Source: an uncultured Clostridia bacterium (GTDB taxonomy: Bacteria; Bacillota; Clostridia; UBA1381). Taken from it: a stretch of DNA of 17,353 nt. Shown here piece by piece: positions 6,207 through 13,828 of the stretch. A program made the position numbers and the translations under genes. The number at the start of each line of letters is the position of its first letter. Position 1 is the first letter of the stretch. The DNA lies in assembly GCA_934476075.1 (NCBI GenBank), contig CAKSNH010000030.1:1-17353 (forward strand). Direction: 5' to 3'. The notes beneath the pieces were generated by a model. That model saw only the letters and a program-made list of their open reading frames with translations, was not told where the DNA came from and did not search any database.

Positions 6207-7448
6207 ATGAGAAGAGTTGTAGTAACAGGTTTGGGAGCGGTAACTCCTATCGGTAATGATACTGATACTTTTTGGCAGGCAATCAAAGACGGCGTATGCG
6301 GTATTGACAGAGTGACAGCATTTGACCCGTCTGAATTCAAATGTCAGATTGCAGGCGAAGTAAAAGATTTTGATATTGAAAAATATGCAGAGAAAAAAGA
6401 AGCACGCAAGATGGACAGATATACTCAGTTTGCACTTGCAGGTGCTAAGATGGCATTCGACAATTCGGGACTTGATATGGAAAAGGAAGATTCTTGGAGA
6501 GTTGGTGTGATTTCTGGTTCGGGCGTAGGCGGTATTGCTACATTGGAACAGCAGCACAATGCTATGCTTGAAAAGGGTGTAAACAAGGTTAGTCCTTTCT
6601 TTATTCCAATGATGATTTCAAATATGGGTGCGGCACAAATCGCTATGAAGATTGGTGCACAGGGCGTAAACCACAATGTAGTGTCAGCCTGTGCGTCGGG
6701 TTCGCACGCTATCGGTGAAGCGTACAGACATATCAAGTACGGTTCAAGCGATGTTATCATTGCGGGCGGTGCGGAAGCTCCTATCACTCCGTTGTCATTT
6801 GCAGGTTTTTGCAGCATGAAAGCTATGTCGACAAATAATGACTCGCCAAAGACCGCAAGCAGACCGTTTGATTTGGACAGAGATGGTTTTGTTATGAGTG
6901 AAGGTTCGGGTTTTGTTGTGCTAGAAGAATTGGAGCACGCTAAGGCTCGTGGTGCAAATATCATTTGCGAAATGGTAGGCTACGGTGCTACTGATGACGC
7001 ATATCATATTACAAGTCCGATGCCGGGCGGTGACGGCGGTGCAAAGGCTATGGAATTTGCAATTCAAGACGCCGGTGTTGACCCGATGGAAATTGATTAT
7101 ATTAATGCACACGGTACATCGACAAATTATAACGATAAATTTGAAACAATGGCTATTAAAAAGGCTCTTGGCGAGGAGGCTGCAAAGAAAGTTGCCGTAA
7201 GCTCGACAAAGTCTATGACAGGACATTTACTTGGTGCGGCAGGCGGTGTTGAGGCTGTTATATGTGCTAAGGCGATTCAGGAGGGATATATTCCGGCTAC
7301 AATCAATTATGTTACTCCTGACCCTGAATGTGATTTGGATATTGTTCCGAACGAAGGCAGAAACGCAGACGTGAATTATGCAATGTCAAATTCATTGGGA
7401 TTTGGCGGACACAATGCAACATTGCTGTTTAAAAAATATGCAGATTAA
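6207..7448 (+). CDS. fabF: FabF, 3-oxoacyl-ACP synthase II
   Basis: FabF condenses acyl-ACP with malonyl-ACP to lengthen the chain by two carbons. The protein is 413 aa, as usual for FabF. The catalytic set is present: Cys162 in SACASG, His302 in NAHGTST, Lys335 and His340 in STKSMTGH. The N-terminal RRVVVTGLGAVTPIG and C-terminal NSLGFGGHNA are typical. AAGGAGG at 6195-6201 precedes the ATG by 5 nt. It is the last gene of the lipid operon, separated from acpP by 150 bp that holds a hairpin and a possible promoter, and is followed by a strong terminator. Confidence 0.95.
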   Translation: MRRVVVTGLGAVTPIGNDTDTFWQAIKDGVCGIDRVTAFDPSEFKCQIAGEVKDFDIEKYAEKKEARKMDRYTQFALAGAKMAFDNSGLDMEKEDSWRVGVISGSGVGGIATLEQQHNAMLEKGVNKVSPFFIPMMISNMGAAQIAMKIGAQGVNHNVVSACASGSHAIGEAYRHIKYGSSDVIIAGGAEAPITPLSFAGFCSMKAMSTNNDSPKTASRPFDLDRDGFVMSEGSGFVVLEELEHAKARGANIICEMVGYGATDDAYHITSPMPGGDGGAKAMEFAIQDAGVDPMEIDYINAHGTSTNYNDKFETMAIKKALGEEAAKKVAVSSTKSMTGHLLGAAGGVEAVICAKAIQEGYIPATINYVTPDPECDLDIVPNEGRNADVNYAMSNSLGFGGHNATLLFKKYAD

Positions 7449-7465
7449 TTTTATATAATGTCCGG

Positions 7466-7493
7466 AAAAGGGCGGATTTTTATCCGCCCTTTT
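7466..7493. terminator. Intrinsic terminator of the fab operon
   Basis: AAAAGGGCGGAT (7466-7477) and ATCCGCCCTTTT (7482-7493) form a perfect 12-bp stem with a TTTT loop, 17 nt after the fabF stop. The A and T ends make it look usable in both directions, although only + strand transcription is expected. It marks a clear boundary between the lipid operon and the rnc block. Confidence 0.9.
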
Positions 7494-7513
7494 GTGGCAT
7501 TTTTGTATTTATC

Positions 7514-7553
7514 CGATTTTCAACAGTTGTATGACATTTTCTGTTAAAAATCG
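7514..7553. repeat. Inverted repeat upstream of rnc
   Basis: CGATTTTCAACAG (7514-7526) and CTGTTAAAAATCG (7541-7553) are inverted arms matching at 12 of 13 positions around a 14-nt spacer. It lies 50 nt before the rnc start, between the fab terminator and the next operon, and no T-tract follows. It could be an operator for an unknown regulator or, if transcribed, a leader hairpin. No confident promoter was found in 7494-7603. Confidence 0.55.
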
Positions 7554-7603
7554 AATAAGTACAAATAATAAATATATCTTTTTATGAAAAGGGGTTTGTA
7601 CAG

Positions 7604-8278
7604 ATGAAGGATTTTGAAAAAAAATTAGGGTATACATTTAAAAACAAAGCATTGATTGCAACGGCACTTACACACAGTTCATATGCTAATGAAAAACGCT
7701 GTGAGAGCAATGAACGTTTGGAATTCTTGGGCGACTCGGTGCTTAGCATTATTGTGAGCAATTTTTTGTTCCGCAGGCTTACGAAAATCAATGAGGGCGA
7801 TTTGACGAAAATAAGAGCGTCATTGGTATGTGAACAGGCTTTGGCTGAGTTTTCAAAGGATATTAGTCTGGGCGAATATATCATGCTCGGCAAGGGCGAG
7901 GAAATGACAGGCGGACGCACCCGTGCATCAATTATATCCGACGCATTCGAGGCGGTTTTGGCAGCAATTTATCTTGACGGCGGAATTGACGCAGCAACAG
8001 ATTGGCTTATGAATGTTATGGGTGACAAGCTCAACGAGGCTTTGAAAGGCAAGACATACAAGGACTACAAGACTATGCTGCAAGAGGCTGTACAGCATGG
8101 TGACAAGGGCAGAGTGACATACAAAACCATAAAGGAAACAGGTCCTGACCACAACAAATATTTTGAGGTGGAAGTCCTTATTGACGGAAACAAAATAGAT
8201 GTCGGTGTGGGCAGCAGCAAGAAAGAGGCGGAGCAAGAGGCGGCGAAAAATGCGTTGAACGGGATTAAGGGTAGATAA
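7604..8278 (+). CDS. rnc: Ribonuclease III
   Basis: RNase III cuts double-stranded RNA and matures rRNA and, in Bacillus, the SRP RNA. The family signature NERLEFLGDSVL is at 36-47, and the metal-binding acidic residues include Glu40, Asp44, Asp113 and Glu116 (SDAFEAVLAAIYLDGG). A C-terminal double-stranded RNA binding domain spans about 153-221. The length of 224 aa is typical. AAAAGGGG at 7587-7594 supports the ATG at 7604. It leads the second gene block; the next gene starts one base after its stop. The inverted repeat upstream could be a self-cleavage or regulatory element. Confidence 0.95.
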   Translation: MKDFEKKLGYTFKNKALIATALTHSSYANEKRCESNERLEFLGDSVLSIIVSNFLFRRLTKINEGDLTKIRASLVCEQALAEFSKDISLGEYIMLGKGEEMTGGRTRASIISDAFEAVLAAIYLDGGIDAATDWLMNVMGDKLNEALKGKTYKDYKTMLQEAVQHGDKGRVTYKTIKETGPDHNKYFEVEVLIDGNKIDVGVGSSKKEAEQEAAKNALNGIKGR

Positions 8279-8279
8279 T

Positions 8280-9287
8280 ATGCGTATATTTAATATTCCG
8301 ATTTTTGTACCGCATTTAGGGTGTCCGTTTGACTGTGTATTCTGCAATCAAAAGCATATTACAGGTCTGCAAAAGCCTGTTACGGAAAAGGACGTAAAGA
8401 CGGTTATAGAGCAGCAGCTTGCAACATTGCCGAAAGAGGATTGTTATATTGAGGCGGCTTTTTTCGGCGGTAGTTTTACGGGGATAGACGCCGATTTACA
8501 GGAGAGATTGCTTGGTGCGGCATATGAATATGTTAAGAATGGCAGAATTGACGGTATTCGGGTGTCGACAAGACCCGATTATATTGACGGGGAAATATTG
8601 GACAGGCTACACAGGTATGGTGTGAGAACCATTGAACTGGGTGTACAGTCGCTGGACAGGGACGTTTTATATGCGGCACATAGGGGACACACAACCGAAG
8701 ATGTCGAAAATGCAGTGCAGTGTATCAGAAAATATGATTTCAATTTAGGGTTGCAGATGATGACAGGATTGCCGGGGGACACAAAAGAAAAGTCCGTATA
8801 TACGGCAAAATCAATTATAGCATTGAAACCCGATTTTGTGAGAATATATCCGACTTTGGTGGTAAAGGATACATATTTGGAGAAAATGTATCAAAAAGGC
8901 GAATACCGACCGCAGACTGTCGATGAGGCGGTTGATGTGTGCAAGAAATTGATGAAATTGTTTAACGGTGCGGATATACCGATTATTCGTATCGCACTTA
9001 TGACTACCGATGAAATATCGCCGAACGGCTCGGTAGTTGCCGGACCGTTCCACAGTGCTTTTCGTGAATTGGTTGAAGGCGAGATTTATTTTGACAAAAT
9101 CAAGGAATACTTTGATAAAAATAATATGAAAGATTGCAGTGTGCAGATGAAAGTGAACAGCAGGGAAATATCAAAAGCTGTGGGAAACAGAAAGAAAAAT
9201 GTATTGCGTGCGTATGATGAGTATAACATTCGATTGAAGATAACGGGAGACCGTTCTATTGAGAAGGGCAGAGTAGTTTTTGAGTAA
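8280..9287 (+). CDS. Short Elp3-like radical SAM protein
   Basis: The protein has the radical SAM iron-sulfur motif CX3CX2C at Cys15, Cys19 and Cys22 (GCPFDCVFC), followed by FFGGSFTG (61-68) for SAM binding, STRPDYID, ELGVQSLD and LQMMTGLPGDT. These match the Elp3/oxygen-independent coproporphyrinogen oxidase-like branch. At 335 aa it has the radical domain and a short C-terminal part but no acetyltransferase domain, unlike full Elp3. Its reaction is therefore unknown; RNA modification is a reasonable guess from homology and the rnc neighbour. It starts one base after rnc and ends 15 bases before smc, so it is surely co-transcribed. I have seen this rnc-radical SAM-smc order in clostridia. 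Confidence 0.85.
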   Translation: MRIFNIPIFVPHLGCPFDCVFCNQKHITGLQKPVTEKDVKTVIEQQLATLPKEDCYIEAAFFGGSFTGIDADLQERLLGAAYEYVKNGRIDGIRVSTRPDYIDGEILDRLHRYGVRTIELGVQSLDRDVLYAAHRGHTTEDVENAVQCIRKYDFNLGLQMMTGLPGDTKEKSVYTAKSIIALKPDFVRIYPTLVVKDTYLEKMYQKGEYRPQTVDEAVDVCKKLMKLFNGADIPIIRIALMTTDEISPNGSVVAGPFHSAFRELVEGEIYFDKIKEYFDKNNMKDCSVQMKVNSREISKAVGNRKKNVLRAYDEYNIRLKITGDRSIEKGRVVFE

Positions 9288-9302
9288 AGAGGTGGAATGT
9301 AG

Positions 9303-12300
9303 GTGTTCTTAAAAAAGATAGAGGCTCAGGGTTTTAAGTCGTTTGCCGATAAGACAGTGCTTGAATTCGGTCAGGGAGCAACTGCCATTGTAGGTCCTAA
9401 CGGGAGCGGAAAAAGCAATATTTCAGACGCCATACGTTGGGTAATGGGCGAGATGAGTGCAAAGTCTTTGCGTGGTGCATCTATGCAGGACATAATTTTT
9501 GCGGGCACGCAGACGAGAAAAGCGGTTAATTTTGCCGAAGTCAGTTTGGTGCTTGACAATACGGACAAGACTTTTGATATTGAATTTGAGGAAGTGACGG
9601 TCACAAGACGTGTATTCCGTTCGGGCGAAAGTGCGTACTTTATCAATAAAGCACCGTGCCGCTTAAAGGATATACATGAGTTGTTCATGGACACAGGCTT
9701 GGGACGTGACGGGTATTCTATAATCGGTCAGGGCAATGTTGCACAGATATTGTCAACAAAGGCTGAGGACAGAAGAAGTATTTTCGAGGAGGCTGCGGGT
9801 GTATCGAAATACAAGCACCGCAAAGAGGAGTCGGAGAGAAAGCTTGAAACCGTAAACGAAAATTTGGTCAGAATAAACGACATTATTTCGGAACTTGAAA
9901 ATCAGCTGAAACCCTTGGGCGACCAATCCGAAAAGGCGAGAAAATATCTTGCCTTGTATGAAGAATTTAAGAAACTGGACATAAGCGTGAGTATAAATAA
10001 TATTGAGAAAAATCAGACAGCGGTTAAGGAAACCGAAACTCAATATAAAAATGTATGCGGTGAACTTGACGATTTGCATGAAAAAGAGGGCGAATTTGAA
10101 CAGACGTTAAGCGGTTTGTATGAGGAGAGCAAGCAGAAGGACAGCACCACAGAGCAGATGCACGAGAAATTGCGTGAGAATGAATTAAAACAGAGCGAGT
10201 GCCAAAAAGATATTACCATTGCGGAAAACAATATAGAAAACAACAAATCCATGATTGAGCGTTTCGACAGGGAAATTGTTGAGTTAAAGACTAAAAATGA
10301 AATCTGCGAAACACAAATAGGTGAGCTTAGCGAGAGTATAAAACAGCACAATGACGAGATTGACGGCATTAATTCCGAATTTGAGGAACTTAGAAAATCG
10401 GGCGGAAATATTGACAAAACGCTTGACGATTACCGTGCGAAGATTGATGATATGAAAGCCGATACGGTGCAGCTTATGAATGAGGTATCGTCGGACAAGT
10501 CGAGCATAAACGGTATAGATAATCTCAGACAAAGTTTTTTGGAGAGAAAATCAGCGGTTGAAACCGAATTGCAGTCACATAATGACGGATTGACAAATAC
10601 AAAAAGCGATATAGAAAAGACTAACAGCGATATAGCCGAAACAAAGCAGAAACTTACGCAGATGCAGGAACGTGCGGAGCGTGTGAACGGCAATATTGCA
10701 AATACATCGGGCAGAATTGAAAAATATACACAGGAACTGAACAGATTGAATGTGGAGTATAATTCAAAAAGCTCCAAAAAGCGTATGCTTGTGGATATGG
10801 AAAATTCATATGAGGGTTTTGCACGAAGTGTAAAGATGGTTTTAAAAGCCGATGAATTAAAAAACATAGCCATGTACGGTACGGTGTCGGGACTTATAAA
10901 TGTGGATAAAAAGTTTGTGACGGCGATAGAAATTGCACTCGGCGGTGCTATGCAGAATATCGTTGTCGAAACGGAGCAGGACGCTAAAACCGCTATCGAA
11001 TATTTAAAGCGTGCAAGGGGCGGCAGAGCAACGTTTCTGCCGATTTCATCGGTGAACGGCAGAGTTACCGTGCCCGATTTGAGAAATTCAAAAGGATACC
11101 TCGGTGTGGCGAGTGAATTGGTGCAGTGCGACAGAAAATACCAAGGTATTATTATGAACTTGCTCGGCAGAGTGGCGGTTGTGGATAATATCGACAATGC
11201 CATTGCGATAAGCAGACAGTACGGCTACAAATTCAGAATAGTTACGCTTGAAGGCGATGTGTTAAACAGCGGCGGTTCTATGTCGGGCGGAAGTACCAAT
11301 CAGTCGGGCGGATTTCTGTCAAGAGCCAACGATATTAAGGTGCTGACAGGTGAATTGTCTGATTTGGCTGAGAAAATCAAACAGTACACAGCAGAACGTG
11401 AACAGCTGCAAAATGATTTAAACAGTATGAGAAACCAAAGTGCATTGTATATGCCGATGGTGCGTGAATATGAGGACGAATTACTGCGTTTGGAAAATAC
11501 GGCGGTGCATTTGACGCAGAACATCGAAAACAGCAGCAAGCAGAAAGAAAATCTGACCAAAGAGCTTGAACAGATAAATGAGCAGTTGGCAGAGTCGAAT
11601 GATGAAGTGGGCAAATACATTAATGCTATTGCGGAAAAGGAAAATAATATCAATAAGCTGAACACGCAGATAGAAGAATTGCAGCGTGAATATGAAGATG
11701 CTGCGGTTAAAAAGGACGAATATTCAAAGCTTGCAATGGATACAACTTTGAAATTGAATACAATTCAAAAAGATATTCAAGTGGCGAACGACAAAATTGC
11801 AGGTTTGCAAAGGGATATTCAAGTCAACAATAATGATATATCCGAAAAAAATAATGACAAGGAAGTTTTGGCAAAGCAGAATAATGAATTGATTGCGGAT
11901 ATAGAATTGAAAAAGAAAAATAATATTGATTTGGGGAATGACGGGCAGAAAATCAAATCCGAAATAGAGGATTTGGGCAGACAAAAAGAAAATATTGTAC
12001 GCAGATTACAGGAAATACAAAATTCAAACAAGGATTTGACCGAAAAATTATTGGTTTTGCAGGAGGAACGCACCCGTATCGAGAATAAAAAAGAAAAGTT
12101 GCTGTCAGAATATAACGGCATAGTAAACCATTTGTGGGACGAATACGAACTTGCGTACAATGAGGCGGCGGAAAGAGCGGAAAAAATCGGCAATGAAAAG
12201 GAAACGGAAAAGAAGGCAGCCGAATTGAAAATGCAAATGAAGTCGCTCGGAAATGTAAATGTTGAGTCGATAGACGAGTACAACAATGTTAAGGAAAGAT

Positions 12301-12863
12301 ATGAATTTTTATCTAAACAGAAAAATGATTTGGACGAATCAAAAGAGGATTTGAACAAGGTTATTCAATCTATGCAGAAACGCATGGAGGAGGATTTTGC
12401 AAAGCAGTTTAAAGCAATTAACGAAAGCTTTAATAAAGTATTTGCGGAACTTTTCGGCGGCGGCAGCGGCAGACTGCATTTGTCTGATGAAAGCAATATA
12501 TTGGAAAGCGGTATTGAAATTGAGGTTCAGCTGCCGGGAAAAAGTCCGCAGAATATCAATTTGTATTCGGGCGGTGAAAAGTCGTTTATTGCCATTGCAC
12601 TGCTTTTTGCGATATTGGACGTTAAACCGACGCCGTTCTGCATTTTGGACGAGATTGACGCAGCACTTGACGATGTAAATGTATCGAGATTTGCTACATA
12701 TTTAAAAAATTATATATCTGCAACGCAATTTATTGTTATTACGCACAGACGTGGTACGATGGAGGCGGCAAATGTATTGTATGGTGTCACCATGCAGGAA
12801 AAAGGCGTATCAAAATTGCTGTCACTGCATATTGATGATGTTGCGGAGGATATGGTAAACTGA
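9303..12863 (+). CDS. smc: SMC chromosome-condensation ATPase
   Basis: SMC is the core ATPase of the bacterial condensin that compacts and segregates the chromosome with ScpA and ScpB (not in this window). At 1186 aa it is full length. Walker A GPNGSGKSN is at 31-39 and the Q-loop Gln143 is in IIGQGN. Coiled-coil arms run from about 170 to 500 and 670 to 1010, rich in Glu, Lys, Gln and Asn. The hinge is about 503-665, with GYLGVASEL and GGSMSGGS. The ABC signature is YSGGEK (1088-1093), with Tyr where most SMCs have Leu. Walker B FCILDE ends in Glu1117, then DAALDD. It starts at GTG 9303 after AAAGAGG (9286-9292). Confidence 0.96.
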   Translation: MFLKKIEAQGFKSFADKTVLEFGQGATAIVGPNGSGKSNISDAIRWVMGEMSAKSLRGASMQDIIFAGTQTRKAVNFAEVSLVLDNTDKTFDIEFEEVTVTRRVFRSGESAYFINKAPCRLKDIHELFMDTGLGRDGYSIIGQGNVAQILSTKAEDRRSIFEEAAGVSKYKHRKEESERKLETVNENLVRINDIISELENQLKPLGDQSEKARKYLALYEEFKKLDISVSINNIEKNQTAVKETETQYKNVCGELDDLHEKEGEFEQTLSGLYEESKQKDSTTEQMHEKLRENELKQSECQKDITIAENNIENNKSMIERFDREIVELKTKNEICETQIGELSESIKQHNDEIDGINSEFEELRKSGGNIDKTLDDYRAKIDDMKADTVQLMNEVSSDKSSINGIDNLRQSFLERKSAVETELQSHNDGLTNTKSDIEKTNSDIAETKQKLTQMQERAERVNGNIANTSGRIEKYTQELNRLNVEYNSKSSKKRMLVDMENSYEGFARSVKMVLKADELKNIAMYGTVSGLINVDKKFVTAIEIALGGAMQNIVVETEQDAKTAIEYLKRARGGRATFLPISSVNGRVTVPDLRNSKGYLGVASELVQCDRKYQGIIMNLLGRVAVVDNIDNAIAISRQYGYKFRIVTLEGDVLNSGGSMSGGSTNQSGGFLSRANDIKVLTGELSDLAEKIKQYTAEREQLQNDLNSMRNQSALYMPMVREYEDELLRLENTAVHLTQNIENSSKQKENLTKELEQINEQLAESNDEVGKYINAIAEKENNINKLNTQIEELQREYEDAAVKKDEYSKLAMDTTLKLNTIQKDIQVANDKIAGLQRDIQVNNNDISEKNNDKEVLAKQNNELIADIELKKKNNIDLGNDGQKIKSEIEDLGRQKENIVRRLQEIQNSNKDLTEKLLVLQEERTRIENKKEKLLSEYNGIVNHLWDEYELAYNEAAERAEKIGNEKETEKKAAELKMQMKSLGNVNVESIDEYNNVKERYEFLSKQKNDLDESKEDLNKVIQSMQKRMEEDFAKQFKAINESFNKVFAELFGGGSGRLHLSDESNILESGIEIEVQLPGKSPQNINLYSGGEKSFIAIALLFAILDVKPTPFCILDEIDAALDDVNVSRFATYLKNYISATQFIVITHRRGTMEAANVLYGVTMQEKGVSKLLSLHIDDVAEDMVN

Positions 12864-12883
12864 TTATAAATGGAGGAAAGCAT

Positions 12884-13804
12884 ATGGGATTTTTTGATAA
12901 GTTAAAAAAGGGACTGACTAAAACAAGAGAAACAATATCAGAGCGTGTGAACAGCGTATTTAAGGTATTTGTGAAGGTTGACGAGGAGTTGTTTGAGGAG
13001 CTTGAAGAGGCTTTGATTATGGCGGATTTGGGTGTTGAAACGTCAACATATATTATTGAAAAACTTCGTGATGTTACAAAGACAAAACGTCTTACGGACG
13101 GAAATGATGTAAAGGAAGAATTAAAGCATATTATAAGCGATATTCTAACCGAACAGGACTGTAAAATGCACCTTGAAACAACGCCGTCGATTATTCTTGT
13201 AATCGGTGTAAACGGTGTGGGAAAGACGACGAGTATAGGTAAATTGGCGACATACTATAAGTCGCAGGGGAAAAAGGTTTTGCTTGCGGCGGCGGATACG
13301 TTCCGTGCGGCGGCGATTGACCAGCTGGATATTTGGGCACAGAGAAGCGGCTGCGAGATAATAAAGCATCAGGAAAACAGTGACCCGGCGGCGGTTGTGT
13401 TTGACGCCTGCAAAGCGGCAAAGGCGAGAAATGCGGATATTCTAATCTGCGATACGGCAGGCAGACTTCACAACAAGAAAAATCTTATGGCGGAATTGGC
13501 TAAGATTTCAAGAGTTATCGAGCGTGAACTGCCGGACGCATCAAAGGAAACATTGCTTGTGCTTGATGCGTCGACAGGACAGAATGCGGTAAGTCAGGCA
13601 AATTTATTTGCCGAGGCGGCGAATATAACGGGTATTATTTTGACCAAGCTTGACGGTACGGCTAAGGGCGGTATTGTAATTTCGATAAGCAGGGGACAGC
13701 AAGTGCCGGTTAAATTTGTGGGTGTCGGCGAGGGCATTAACGATTTACAGGAATTTAATCCGCTTGATTTTGCAAAGGCATTATTTGACAGTGAAGAAGA
13801 ATAA
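12884..13804 (+). CDS. ftsY: FtsY, signal recognition particle receptor
   Basis: FtsY is the membrane-associated GTPase that receives SRP-bound ribosomes and passes them to SecYEG. The protein is 306 aa, consisting of the N and G domains with only a short basic amphipathic N-terminus (FFDKLKKGL) and no long acidic A domain. GTPase motifs are GVNGVGKTT (108-116), DTFRAAA (138-144), DTAGR (190-194) and TKLD (254-257). The C-terminal GVGEGINDLQEFNP is typical of FtsY and separates it from Ffh, which would carry an M domain. GGAGG at 12872-12876 precedes the ATG. smc-ftsY adjacency is common in Firmicutes; ffh and ylxM, which usually follow, are absent. Confidence 0.95.
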   Translation: MGFFDKLKKGLTKTRETISERVNSVFKVFVKVDEELFEELEEALIMADLGVETSTYIIEKLRDVTKTKRLTDGNDVKEELKHIISDILTEQDCKMHLETTPSIILVIGVNGVGKTTSIGKLATYYKSQGKKVLLAAADTFRAAAIDQLDIWAQRSGCEIIKHQENSDPAAVVFDACKAAKARNADILICDTAGRLHNKKNLMAELAKISRVIERELPDASKETLLVLDASTGQNAVSQANLFAEAANITGIILTKLDGTAKGGIVISISRGQQVPVKFVGVGEGINDLQEFNPLDFAKALFDSEEE

Positions 13805-13828
13805 TTCAGAAAGGAATAGGTGTTTGTT

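Noticed and set aside
6425..6964. 179-codon minus-strand open frame inside fabF
   Set aside because: It is fully antisense to a well-supported FabF, with no ribosome site and no recognisable domain.
10430..11203. 257-codon minus-strand open frame inside smc
   Set aside because: It lies wholly antisense to a clear SMC gene, has Ser/Phe-rich composition expected of a mirrored coding frame, and matches no family I recognise.
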